A DNA stretch of 64,000 nt, from positions 185,462-249,461 of the forward strand of contig KN832558.1 in the NCBI GenBank assembly GCA_000827205.1. The letters run 5' to 3'. Positions 1-10,991 of this stretch are shown here, piece after piece (within the stretch, counting starts at the first letter, position 1; each line of letters starts with the position of its first letter). The translations under genes were made by a program, and so were the position numbers. The notes under the pieces are model-generated. The model was not told the DNA's origin and did not search any database. It saw only the letters and a list, made by a program, of their open reading frames with translations. Source of the DNA: Plicaturopsis crispa FD-325 SS-3 (lineage: Eukaryota; Basidiomycota; Agaricomycetes; Amylocorticiales; Amylocorticiaceae).

Positions 1-2233
1 GAATAGTTAGATGATAAACACATAGATAGATCCGAAAGACTGACAACATCCAGTTCAACCTGTGCTCGGTAGTGGCCAAGCTGCCCGGGTCTGACGAGTC
101 GTCTAGAAGTCCGCTCACAGGCTCCACGCGAATCTCGTTCGGGACTTCACTTTCGGGATCATCGTCGGCAAGGATGTCGCCCTTGAGACCTTGATAGCCG
201 GAGAGCTGACTGCGCTGGCGTGCTAGGGCGAGGATTGTGGGGAGGTTGGAGGGCTTCGAAAGGTCCTCCATGCGCTGACGGACTTCAGAGAGGCTTATCT
301 TCTTGCGCGCAGCGTCGGCCTCCGCTTTGTGCCACTCCCCTGCAAACTTCTGCCGCGCTTGACTAACGAGCCGCTTAACACGGCCGACCGCTCGAAGGTA
401 TACCGACATGGCGTCGTCGTCGCTACCGATGCCGACATACTCTTCGATTTCCGTCTGGAACACGGAGAGTCAGGACAGGGAGATGAGTAATAGTGGTGTA
501 CTTACCGTGTGTGACTTCCAATCAACCGCCCCGTCTTCGAGGCACAACTTCATGTTGTGGATCAGCTCTGCGAGGACCGCAAGGGCGGGCTGACGCTGTA
601 GCAGCTGTGCGAAGCTGAGAACGGGGGGCTTGCGGTTCGCGGCGCCGCTAATAGCAATAGTTCAGGAAATGATGCGCGGTGAAATGAGTCTCCGCTTACC
701 GTCGTAGCGCCGCCTCGGTGCCGTCTTGCATCTGCGCTGCACTCTTCGCATCTTCCTTGGCGAGCATGTGGCCGACGAAGTCCACAAACTCCACACCGTC
801 GTCATAATGCGTCTCGAGGGCGGTCGAGCCTGCATTATGGCCCATGGCCTGTCGAGTAAGCTCCGCCCCGACACCACGCCTCATGACACGGGCGAAATGC
901 CGCCGAAAGGCATAGCCGGTGGTGACGGGCAGGCCGACCGCTTCAAACACGAGGCGGAGATATTCACGGCGTCCTTTATCTGAGAGCGGTGAGCTGGTGA
1001 GAGACATGCCTCTCGGACCGCCCGCTCGAAAGAAGGGTTGGTTGAGGACTTCGTCCTTCCACTCGATGTGGAGCTCGTCCCCGTCGATGAGGGACTGCAA
1101 GGATGTGTGGTTCTTGAAGAACCCGAGACGCAGACCGTATGCCACGGTGCAGCAGCCGACGTCCATGATGAGCCCGTGCGAGGTCCGTGTGGGGCCTAGC
1201 CGGAAACGGATCTTGATGCGTTGGCCGGCATGGTAGCCCTTAAACCACCTAAGGGTAACGATAATTGTAAAGTAGCCTCTTCCGTCTTCCCGGATGACCT
1301 CGACATCCTGTGTTATGACTATCAGCGGAGGACGGCGGTAACGGCCACAAGAACTTACCCGAAAACACATGTAACAGTCCTTGTAATTCTGAACCGCGTA
1401 TAAAGACGACGGCCGAGCGCCTAGCATAAGCTCAAAGAGAGTGGCGATGACCTGACCGAGTGCCTGCAAATGAGAAGATTAATTTACAAAGGAGTCTACA
1501 CGCAAGGGTTACGTGCCAGATTGTAGCAGCGCGGTCTGTCTAGCATATGCTCTATGATCAAGCGGGCCTCCATTGGACCGAAATAGCTCTTGAGGCTTTT
1601 CTCCGTGCGTAATTTGAGCCGCATTTGCAGGTCAACACACCACTGTTTGGACAAATATTAGTGAAGGGGAGAAAACCGTGGTGTCTAGTAAGTACTCACC
1701 CGAAAGGTCGTGTCACGGTACTCGACAGCAAGAGGAGTGCCCTGGACGGCCGTCACATCTATGATCTATGAGCAGGGGTATCAGTGTGTGGTTGTATCGT
1801 GACCGATGCCGTACTTACAATCCCAAGAAGGTGCCATCGCAGGGTGAGCATGGACGTGTAGGTCATTAGCACGCCGGGGGCTGCACCGGTCCCTTGCGAG
1901 GTGATGATGCGATTGGTGAACCACTGCCGAAGTCGTGCTAGGGGGGTGGCCGTGCTCGTAAGACTAGTGTTCTGCGAGGAAGCGAAATCACGTACGTTCA
2001 AGGAGTCCTTCGACCTCCCATTCCCTGCCGACGTGCGCAGGATAAACGATCCCAATGAACTCGTGATACGATGCTATCATCGCCGCCCAATCTTTAATTG
2101 TGCGAGTGGCGAGGGGCAAGGTCTGGTCAACGTCGCCCGCCCAATCGACGATGGCTGCCTGTACGGCAGTATTCGAGAGGACGAGCGCACGGGCAATCTC
2201 GCCTTGGCGTCTCCGACGTGCTTGAGGGGGCAT
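1..2233 (-). CDS. Tyrosine recombinase-like protein (DUF3435 / Crypton / Starship-captain type), 3' end outside window
   Basis: Probably a DNA-cutting and joining enzyme of the tyrosine recombinase superfamily that moves the element carrying it. The ATG at 2233 opens a multi-exon gene running leftward off the window. The middle exon carries a box I-like 'LGARPSSLYAV' (catalytic Arg candidate). The exon at about 700-1310 carries 'FRRHFARVMRRG' and 'RQAMGHNAGST' followed by 'HYDDG', which matches the H-x-x-R / G-H / catalytic Tyr arrangement of the family. The N-terminal part (about residues 25-200) is helical, like a core-binding domain. Some 200 further residues follow the Tyr. One intron (1464-1516) looks like a GC-AG intron. 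The first splice junction, near 1990, is uncertain. A TATA-like site lies 38 bp upstream. Two genes on the same strand lie upstream and may belong to the same element. Assignment to DUF3435 rather than another tyrosine-recombinase group is from memory of motifs. Confidence 0.7.
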
Positions 2234-2270
2234 GGTGAATGGTTGTGATGCAAGGCATGCCGGGGCACAG

Positions 2271-2280
2271 TTTTATAAAA
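2271..2280 (-). promoter_or_regulatory. TATA-like box of the recombinase gene
   Basis: The palindromic TTTTATAAAA lies 38 bp upstream of the recombinase ATG at 2233, a plausible core-promoter distance. Confidence 0.4.
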
Positions 2281-2526
2281 CGAAAGGAAAGTTTAATGCT
2301 AATTAGCCAGAGAGCAGCGATGTTCAAGTTCGGCGTGGTGCACAAGTACAGAGCCCCGGGCAGAGAATACGGAATTACACGATATCATGGGGGCACGGAC
2401 GATCCACTCGGAGACAGACAGACGTTCGAAGGAGACCGGGGCAGTGAATACAGCAGAGGGGATGCGAGTGTCCATGGGCACAGAGACAGATCAGGAGAGA
2501 AAGCAGAACACGAGAGGCCGAGAGTA

Positions 2527-3891
2527 CTAGCCGATGTTGGCACGGTCGAATTCGAGACGCTCCTTGTCGAATTCGAGGCGTTCTTTGTCCATATCCATGC
2601 GCTCGTTGTGCATCGTTTGCAGGGCGGAGGTGTGCTCGGTCAGGGCGCGGGTATGCGCATTCTGGCCAAGCACCCCGAAACCGTTAATTTCGAGGGCGGT
2701 CTGGGGGGCGCTGTGCGGATACGGGTTCTGGAGACCCAACGCGCCGCGGAACTTGGATTGAAAGTCGGGGCCATACTGTAGAGGTAAAGTTAGCGGTGCG
2801 AAGCTAGAGGCAACGGGTCATACCTTTTCCGTGCTACTCTTCGAGGGTTTCTTGCCGCGTACGGGCTGAAAAAGCGTGAGCCGGGTGTTTGTAAAGCCTG
2901 GGAGACAAGCTTACTTTTGGAGCCAGAGCCTCCACCTGCTCGTCGTCGAGCACCGGGTCCTGAACCAATGTTAGCCTCTGGCAAAGATCATCATGCACAG
3001 GTCACATACCTCTGCTACGGCCTGCTTATCCTTGCCGGACTTGTTGCTGATCTAGACCTGGGCTCGTAATAAACTGGAATTTGTGGCTGCCTGTGCTTAC
3101 CGTATCTAGGACGGACTCTGCAGTAGACTTGCGGCCACGTCTCTTTTTCTTTTTTGGTGACGGGGCGGCGAACGGATCATCGTCGTCGACTCGTCGTCGA
3201 TGAAGTCGGAGTCGTAGTTTTCCTTATTCGCGACCTTCCTCTTGCGCTTCTGAGGGGGAGGCGAGACCTACGGGGCGCGTGTCATGTAGAGTTTAAAAGG
3301 GTTTGAGAACGGTCACCTGCCTCTTCAATCTCCTCTTCACCGTCATCAGGGTCTTCATTGTCGCCACGCTCTTCCTGCGACGAAGAGCGCGTCGCAAGAG
3401 CTGGTCCGGGAGCCTGTAAGAGGCGGTGTGAGCAGCGTCACCCGACATAATCGCGGGGCACGACATACCGCTTGATGAGGCCGCATGTCTACAGTATACT
3501 GTGAAGTGTCAGCGGGGAACGTGAATGCTGTTCATAGTACTCACGTCGCGTCGGTTTTTGTCGTGCGCGTCGCGTTCTTCTGGCAGCTTGCCTGCTCCTT
3601 CCAGGAGGCGTAAGCGGTAGTTGTGAGTGCTGATACTCTCCGGGAGACCTTGAGAGATTTCCTGGTTGGCGATACTGCACAGAAGTGAGCAGGGTCGGCG
3701 CGACGTGCACGGAATACTCACCTTTCGTGAATATCAGGCCTATCCGTCGCCTTGAAGCGCGCGAGAACGTCTGCGCCTGAGGTGGAAGCGGCCGTGCGTG
3801 AGCCACCTGCAAATGGTACTCGTTGTTCTATAGCTAGCTGGCGGGAGCTACGGTCGGAACTTGAGTGATTCGGGATACCAAACTTTGACAT
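2527..3891 (-). CDS. Uncharacterised acidic/basic coiled protein, probable frame break
   Basis: I do not recognise this gene. It is split into about eight small exons. The last, 2527 to about 2760, ends in a heptad-like tract with 'KERLEFDKERLEFDRANIG' and is probably coiled-coil. Upstream exons give a short acidic stretch ('DNEDPDDGEEEIEEA'), then a lysine-rich tract ('PSPKKKKRRGRKSTAESV') resembling a nuclear localisation signal. The ATG at 3891 (MSKFGIPNH) is the best start I see; the same frame is open further upstream but without an ATG. Around 3185-3205, in a GAC/GAT-rich run, the acidic and lysine-rich parts lie in different frames, so one base seems missing. That is either decay or a sequencing error. 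The gene shares strand and spacing with the recombinase downstream and the gene at 4182, so it may be cargo of the same element. Confidence 0.5.
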
Positions 3892-4181
3892 CTGGTGGTG
3901 GGACTCTGAGATTAAGGCGGTCGAATCGCGCTTGGCTGGAAACTTGAAGCGGAGTTCGAAGATGGTGCCCGTGATGTGGTCGCGTCGCGTCAATTTGCTC
4001 CTGCCCAGCGACCTTGCCGTTTCGTTTGTGCTGCTTTAGAGCCCTGGCCGGTAGAGTTCCGTCATGTAATACTCCTGCACTGTAGCTCAATGGACTGATT
4101 ATTCTGTACAACTAATGATACAAGTTTACAACAACGAGAACACGAATACAGTGACAAGGGAAGCAGAGAACGAGAAGAAAC

Positions 4182-5453
4182 CTAACGCTCGATTGACAAG
4201 TCGGACGGAAAGTCCTGGAGGAATGCGTACACGAAATCGTGCACACCTTCTCCTCCGAGTACGCGGCAGACTTCTCCGATCGTGTTCTCAGTAGCCACTT
4301 GACGCGAGTGGAGCTTCAGTGTGTTGGCGTCGGACAGGCTATCGTAAAATTGTGTGAGAACCGGCCCGAGCGTAGGGGAGACCCGGTTCTCGATGTCCCA
4401 CATTGCTTCCAGCAGGATGCCCGCGCCGAGCTGCACATTGTTAGCGTGAGAGGAACATAGAAGGGAAGGGAACATACCCTCTGGTAGCCATGCCATAGCT
4501 GCCACCGCTTTGAAACGATGGTCTCGTTCTTCCGTTTCCACTGGCTGAACAAGCCGGCAACCTCTGGCTCTGCCATCTCCGCCTTCTTCTGTCGGTCGTT
4601 CATGGATTGGAAGCGCTCGCGGTGTTCCTCAGAGCCTTGGAATGCGATCGTGTACTTCTTCGAGACCCAGGACTTTCCGCCTTCGGCATTGGAATTCGTG
4701 GCCCAGACTATCATGAATTTCAAGTCCTCGATGATGCGGAGGAGGCGGTCGATGAAGACGGATCCGGGGCCAGAGGACGTTGCCGCTATGAGGTGCTGTG
4801 TGACGCGTCAATCGTGGGTTATAGTCGCGACGCTCGGTGGCAGCACGTACCTCGAATCTCATCCTGACACGTTCGTCCTCGTCCTGCTCATCAATCAAAG
4901 TGGACGCGTCGCAGCGTGCTTGGAAAGTCGCGGACGTGGCCTGGTGGCGCGTAAGGAGACGTATCTGTACGCGAATGGTCAGTAAGCACTTAACGGTGTG
5001 AATTCGCAACGTACCCATTCAGCGGTGGGAACGGACCCATATCCGCGCACGGTGCGACAGAGCGCCTGGTCCTCTACCAGTACCTTGGTTTTGGGAACGT
5101 TCATAGAGAGAACGGTTCCCGCAGTGGTGACCGGCGAAATAACTTCCTCGCCGATTTCTGCACGAAGGGACGCGACTCGCTCCTCGATCTTTGCCTGGCG
5201 TTCGGCCTTGTGCTGGTACGTTTTTGAGACAATGGTCGCGTTATTAGCAACTCCGACTCACATTCTCGCTCGACTTTTTATTTCCCGCGCCGTTGTCGCC
5301 ACCCGTAACCGACGTGTTCAGAGAGGACGAGACGCGCCTCAATGCGCTGCGTACGCGACCTTGGGTGGCAGGCGACGCGTTTTTCGTATCATTGACGACA
5401 TTCTCGATGTTTTCTACGAGAGCTTTCAGGTGCTCGGATGAGAGGGAAGACAT
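4182..5453 (-). CDS. Uncharacterised intact five-exon gene beside the recombinase
   Basis: I do not recognise the family. Five exons join cleanly with canonical GT-AG introns into about 310 residues, from ATG at 5453 (MSSLSSEHLKALVENIENVV) to the stop at 4182. The N-terminal ~65 residues are Ser/Asn-rich and end before a charged helix ('HKAERQAKIEERVASLRAEI'). The centre holds 'IVWATNSNAEGGKSWVSKK', and the C-terminal half is helical and acidic with no obvious membrane segment or catalytic signature. Every intron keeps the frame, so the gene looks functional. Its place between a probable tyrosine recombinase and a truncated gene suggests element cargo or a partner protein, but that is inference only. 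Confidence 0.65.
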
Positions 5454-5710
5454 GGTGGACAAGCAGCAGTGTGGTAGGAGAGAATCGGAGATGGTGGTGG
5501 AAGGAAAGCAAGGAGCGCGAGAGCAGGACTTTGACGCGACAGTCCTGTGCCCCTGATCCTCGCGCATTCGTACATGTGTTTGCATGTATAAAAGTGTACA
5601 CGACTTACACGAATTTCGAGCACCCTCACTTGGACAAACAAGAGAGGAACGAGGGAGAACATTACAGGAAAGTGTTTATTTGTTAATACACAAGGCAACT
5701 CGACGCTAGA
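5454..5710. other. Short spacer upstream of the gene at 4182
   Basis: Promoter side of the minus-strand gene starting at 5453. It contains an AT-rich stretch near 5585-5600 and no gene. If the truncated gene next door marks an insertion, the element edge lies at the right end of this spacer. Confidence 0.4.
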
Positions 5711-6205
5711 AACCCCTTCACGACGTGCGACCTCCGCCTCGCGAATGGCAACCTGAGTCTCGCGAGCGATGGGGGCTTGCGTTCGCTTGGGAGTGAGGTA
5801 TCCGAGCAGTCCATCAGCCTTTCCTTCACCGTTCGGGCCCACAGCGCCCGCTGTCTGTGAAGGCAGCGAAAGCATCACTGCGAGAACGGCGAGGATGAGA
5901 GAAAGGACGAGGAGGAGTGTGGTGGATGAGATTGTGCGGTGATGATGGTGTGAAGACGAACGCTCGCGCTCGCTGCGGTGGCGGCGTTCATGATTGCGAT
6001 CGTGGTGAGATGAAGAAGGGTTTGCCATCCTGACGCTAATCGAGCTCGACGGCGACAAGGATGTAGAGGTGGGTGCACCGCGAAGAATGGACGTCGTGGT
6101 GAAAGAAGGGCGGGAGACGAGGGGGGCGCGCGCAGGAGAAGGTATTTTCGTTAGCTGGACGTGAAGACAACGTGGGTAGCACTTGGACTTGGGTCTCGCG
6201 CGCAT
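5711..6205 (-). pseudogene. Truncated 5' part of a single-pass membrane protein gene
   Basis: The reading frame opens at 6205, or more likely at the inner ATG at 6029 (MANPSSSHHDRN). It encodes a His/Ser/Arg-rich cytosolic head, a clear hydrophobic segment ('TTLLLVLSLILAVLAVML', about residues 38-55 from 6029), then 'GYLTPKRTQAPIARETQVA' and 'IREAEVARRE'. From memory, fungal proteins with this juxtamembrane stretch continue as a long coiled coil ('...ARREAEL'). Here similarity stops after ARRE and the frame runs on into unrelated sequence next to the recombinase block. I read this as a host-type gene broken by insertion or deletion at about 5711. The rest is not in the window. Confidence 0.5.
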
Positions 6206-7157
6206 GTCCGAGGTGTAGGCGCGTCACTGACGGATGTGCGGTAGGTATGGCATATGCATTCGCAATGCCATCCTAAAGCTCCCTTGTATCAGCATTGTTT
6301 CTGGTAATTAAAGCACACAGAAACGAGAAAAATTTCACGCATCGCAACGGAGAGTACCCGCAGTCCCTGGCGAGAGTTCGCGTAGTCTCCACCGTCACGA
6401 TGCGCGAAGTGCAAAACTCAACGAGCGGCATACAGATACACCCGCGGTCCGGGCTCGAACCAGCAGGGCACTGCCATGCTACTCGCGAGCTGTGCAGAAC
6501 GTCGAGTGAATAGCTTGCTTACCTTTCTGTGCGCATTTGCTTGAAGCCCGACGCGAGCTGCTCGATAGGTGGCGCCTGACGTCGCCCAGCGCGTTGCACT
6601 CACCGCTACTCACCGCTGAGATAGTCGTCTTTCCACGCTGCGAGGGTGTGAAATGAGGTCAGCGCTGTGAATTGAGTCGAAGTCCGCTAGAACGCGAGCA
6701 TGCCGGGCGACGCGAGCTGCTCGAGAGGTCGCTAGGCGCTCAACGTCGCCCAGCGTATCACTCGCGTTCGTAGCGTAAATGAAAACTCACGATTTGCATA
6801 CACTCTTCGAGCCCACTCCACACCACACATCCGCGGACCGTCTCCTGGGGCTCGTGTATCCGTACCCGCCGTTGCTACTTGGAAAAGAAAATTGCGGTCC
6901 TACTCTAGAACAGTCAACCTCGAAAGCTCGAAGCCTTGAAAGACTTGTGAAGAACGTACGTTTCTGCTCGTGCAGGTGTGGCTCTGTAGGGCAATTTGAT
7001 GGTAGGGGGCACGGGTAGATGCCAGTGGGTGCAATGAACTGGGGGCGCACTTGTATTTGAGAAAGTTGCAGTTGAAGTTTGGTTGAAGTTCCTGCGTGCG
7101 AATGGTCGACAGTTATGTCTCCGATAGCCCCTATCGTCTCATAATGACATAGGAACC
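6206..7157. other. Gene-free region
   Basis: Only short open frames without family signals. It holds the direct repeat at 6546-6768 and, on the minus strand near 6440-6470, a GGTTCGAGCCC motif resembling a pol III B box without a foldable tRNA around it. Confidence 0.5.
6546..6768 (+). repeat. Two-copy direct repeat
   Basis: A ~50-bp unit containing 'GACGCGAGCTGCTCGA' followed by 'ACGTCGCCCAGCG' occurs at about 6549-6593 and again at about 6710-6763, the same way round and about 160 bp apart. No coding sense is visible in either copy. It could be the remains of a tandem duplication or of a small repeat element. Confidence 0.55.
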
Positions 7158-7736
7158 TAGTGTTGCGGAAAAAACTCATAGGTTAATAACACAATGTTAA
7201 TAACATAGTAAATAACGGTAAATAACGGTTATTAACAGGTCCTCCCAAAAGGGCATGTAAATAATGTAATTAAGTACTTAGGGGCAGTGGTGGCGGCGGG
7301 GGTCAGGGCTGGCCAGGGTAGCAGGTCCGGAACGCTGAGGGCGGCAGTGAGGGCGTCGGGCGTGCGCATATCCACCTCCCGGGCCTCCGACTCAAGAGCT
7401 CTCCGGAGATGCCACTCCCGCCATGGCCACCCGCCAAAACGCGCGCGGCATGATTTGCTTAATTTTGCCTACATTATTGCAACATTATGTCTATGTTTTC
7501 CTCGGCACGCCGAACGACATCCTAGTAGAATCTAGTGTTGTAGCTTGTGCGCTCCTGGGCTCTTCTGGGACGCCCGTAGGGCCCTCCAGCGCTTTTTCCG
7601 GTCCTTGCGCCACCGAAGGTAAAAAAATGGTAAAAAATGGTAATTAACGGTAAATAACACCATTTTTCGCGCCTCCGGCGGGGGCCTGTGTAACTTACCG
7701 TAAATAACAGCAGCTTTAGTTATTTCCGCAACACTA
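7158..7736. mobile_element. hAT-type MITE (non-autonomous DNA transposon)
   Basis: A 579-bp element bounded by inverted repeats: TAGTGTTGCGGAAAAAACT on the left and TAGTGTTGCGGAAATAACT read inward from the right, 19 bp with one mismatch. It is flanked by a perfect 8-bp duplication TAGGAACC at 7150-7157 and 7737-7744. An 8-bp duplication with termini beginning TAG.G is the hAT signature. Inside both ends lie repeated GTAAATAACGG / GTTATTTACGG-like motifs (about 7204-7235 and 7640-7710), as expected for subterminal transposase-binding sites. No transposase is encoded. The intact duplication suggests a fairly recent insertion. Confidence 0.9.
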
Positions 7737-9823
7737 TAGGAACCTGCGGGACACTACACAGTCAGGCCTCGCGTGGACCCTGCGGGGCTACACAGTCGCG
7801 TCCCTGGCCACGAGTCTGCGGGGAAACATGGCAAGGCCTTTCGCAAGGACCTCGCGGTGCAATTTCGCGTGGAACGCTTGCCAGCTCGCACCCAGGGCTC
7901 GCCAGCTCGCGGACCCCGAAGACCTCGCTTCGTTCGGCGGAAACGAACCGGTCTCTTTCAGATGGCAGCGCCGGGTTCGATTCCCGGTACCGGAAGTCCT
8001 TTTGCTTGAGGTATGAAGGTACAATTCATCCTCGACGAAGGGGACCTTTTTAACGGTCGAAACAAGTCGAGGAGGAAAGCGCTCCCTATTTTTGTCTGAA
8101 AACACGGGCTTTTATTAGGCAGACAGTAGCTTGTCGTGCTTGTGCAGATGCTCCCGGAGTTGAGCTGCCTTGCCGCGGGATGGTGACCGACACGTCGCTT
8201 ATGAGATTTCGAGAGCTCAAACTCCCGCGGCTAACTTTTTCAATTGTTACAGACTTGAATTGCACGGTGAAATTAAGACAAGTAGACTACATGGAGTAGT
8301 AATACACATGCCAGCCAAATGCTGTAGCAACGTGGCGGGTCAGGACAAGGTACTTAGCCGGCTACAAGGGGATTCCCAGTTGAGGAGAAGCTGAACGCCA
8401 CGATTTTACGTAACTCCCGTGAAGCATCCCTCGGCGTCCGAGTTTCGTTCAACTTGAAAAGTCTCTGAAATGCTTAATAGACACTCTGGGCCTCTTACGC
8501 CTCCGTCCCATCGATTTACTAGACTTTCGCAGACTTCGAAGTGTAATGGCATCCTTGTCAGTGTTGTCACTGTCTATAGCCGACAATTTTTCTACCGCGG
8601 TCTAGTGAAGTCACAGCCGTGTAACTTGCCCATCGCACTCCGAAACCGAAGGACTCCGACGCCGCTTCGAATGTTGATAGGTGGCAGTGATAGCCTCGTG
8701 CTTGGAATGCTGCCCCTCCTTGCTGTTTTCGGTACGGGCGTCTACATATTCGGAGTACGATGCCACGATAATCTCTTTCAAGCAGGTCTGTCATCAATGA
8801 GCCCCAGTGAGCTAGTCTGAGGGCCCGGGATGACTAGCTCTGCCTACTTAGACAGGGCAATTCGATCCAGTAATGCCTAGGTTCTGAAGTTCGTGGTTTT
8901 GCGTTTGGTGACTGAGCACTGAAACTCTGATGCCAGGCCGCCACGTTCTTGATGCTCCTTAGGCTGCGAATTATCTCGAGGCCCAGCCCACACACTTCAT
9001 CGCGGCAAGGCCCCACGAAATTTTCTCGCTTGCACGTCCCCGCAGCTCCCAAGTCGATACAACGGTAATAAATTGACTTGTCAGTGGCAGACCCTCCGCG
9101 CTGATACGAAGTTCGAATGCAGCGTAGAGTCTCACGAGAAATACACGCTATTATCTTCCAACCAGGCATCCAATCGCGACACGTCTCGTGCACGAAAACA
9201 CGGCATTCCCGCTCCGTCGAGGCCATTCCATCGACAAGATCAGTGCTCCCACGTCAAAAACTTCCACGGATACGCTAGCGCCTGTCATAAATATGAAGCA
9301 CAATCTAATGTCTGTCCAACTTCGTTCCCCTCGCAACTACCCCGCATTTCCTACCGTCTTTCAGTTTAGTCTCATGTGCTTATCCCAGGTCTCCCGGTTC
9401 ACGATGCCTCGTCCGATATAATCTAGCATCACCCGCTCGCAATGTCACTGGACTCCTTTCTCCGCCTAACTGCTTCTTCCGGGAACCGACCAATATGCAT
9501 TTCAGTCCAGTCTTACATCTAGTTCGATGCTACGTGTTATTTTATTTGGGGGGGAGAGTTATCTATTCGCGTTGAGTGTTTGTCTCTTGCTTTTACGCGT
9601 GTATGTCGCGCAGGATGGCCGGTGGCATATGAGCACACGTAAAGCCGCAGCATGCATTCGATAACGCATAAGCCTTGGCCTGTCCCCGTGCCTCCCTTGC
9701 AAAGAACCCCTCGCTTACAACTCCTTCTCTCTAACCTTCCACATCTCACTCATTTTTGTCTCATACTAGTATATTCGCTCCCTCCTCTGCCCCTTCCACG
9801 TTCATTCTTGTTCACTTTCGCTA
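7737..9823. other. Gene-free region with a tRNA-like remnant
   Basis: About 2 kb without a convincing gene. Near 7971-7995 the + strand has a perfect T-arm (CCGGG-TTCGATT-CCCGG) followed by a T-run, but no matching 5' acceptor or D-arm, so it looks like a tRNA-derived scrap rather than a tRNA gene. The start of the stretch repeats 'CTGCGGG..CTACACAGTC' twice. The last 300 bp are pyrimidine-rich and probably promoter for the gene at 9824. Confidence 0.45.
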
Positions 9824-10991
9824 TGTCGACGCCACGGAACCATGCTGACAAGGTAGCTTGCGTCACCCTTTCCCCGACAAGTGATTTAATGTTTTGTAGG
9901 TCTTGTTGGCCTTTTCAGATCACCCTGACCAGCACCGCCGTTTCAGCGATGCCTATGTTGGACCTGTCATCTGGACCTTCAGCAGCACATCGGCTGCATT
10001 CAAAATCGAGCTCGCGCATGGTTTGCGCCCAAGGATCCTGCCCGCCTCTGCGATGGATGTCGCCGCAGTCAATGGGGTGAGCCGTCCGTGCAACGTCGAG
10101 ACCCGTTCTACGAAATAATGTCCACGCCCAGATCATCGCACAGTGTGCAGTCAACTCAAGCGAGTACACTGGCTTAGTGCCATTCCTTGCAGCGCACACC
10201 CCACCCGCTGGCGTGCCCATGCTAGTAATCCCGTATTACCGCAACGGTTGCCTTCTCGCTTATGTCAAGAAACACCCAGAGCAACGCATAAGGCTGGTGA
10301 GAGTCTTCAACTGATACTTATGCTGCATTCTATGCTGATCTTCACCCACTTAGCTTCAAGAGGTGGCCGGCATCATCCGCTCACTTCATGTCGACGGCAT
10401 TGTACACGGTAGCATCTGTCCCGTGCGTGGTATTTACTATGCTATCTCTATGATCCTGCGCACTCAACATGCATACATGTTACAGGACAACATCTTCATC
10501 AACGATGACGGTCAGGCTTTGATCATGGACAGCACCTTTGACGACGGCCTATGCAGGATGACTGGCGAGATGAACCAGAGTCCGCAGAGCTGGGAGTATA
10601 TTTCGGAGCGCATGTGTCCCCGTGAAGACTCGGACACGAGTATCAAGCCTATCAAAGACGACGATGTCCATGCTTTCTTATGCACGGTGCACGAGGTTGG
10701 CAGTCCACCGCTCTAGCTATTACCGTAACACTTCTAATGAAGAATCTACAAGCTCTCACAGGCTCTCCTCCCCTCAAGTTGAATAGGCCGGAGGTGTCGG
10801 CATATGCCGGTGTGGCACGAATCCTCACTGATGGCTACGGACAACTTACCCAGCCCCCTGCGATCCCGGACGAGCTTTGGGCGCTCATGAAGGCATGCTG
10901 GGCACCCAGTACCGCCCCGAGCACGGGCATGTGCCCATCAATCTTGGAGGTCGCTAGCTGCCTCCAAGGCCTTCTTAATACCTTCACCTGA
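9824..10991 (+). CDS. TKL-like pseudokinase
   Basis: A protein-kinase fold that has probably lost catalysis. Six exons from ATG 9824 (MSTPRNHADK) give roughly 290 residues. The hinge and alphaD region 'VIPYYRNGCLLAYVKKHPEQ' and helix E 'EVAGIIRSLHVDGIVHG' align with the four TKL-like kinases further right. The catalytic loop reads HGSICP|DNIFI instead of HGDLKx|xN, so the catalytic Asp is Ser, and the DFG position reads DST. The N-lobe is short, and I see no glycine loop or VAIK lysine. An intron splits the catalytic loop at exactly the same point as in the four paralogues. The C-lobe ends 'LWALMKACWAP', which matches the family's 'CW' helix. It may be a signalling scaffold or a decaying copy; the open frames across all exons favour the first. 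Confidence 0.7.

Noticed and set aside
6430-6560. tRNA or SINE on the minus strand (GGTTCGAGCCC motif)
   Set aside because: B-box-like motif only; no A box at a proper distance and no cloverleaf.
7920-7995. tRNA gene on the plus strand
   Set aside because: Perfect T-arm and a following T-run, but no complementary 5' acceptor, D-arm or anticodon arm at the right spacing.
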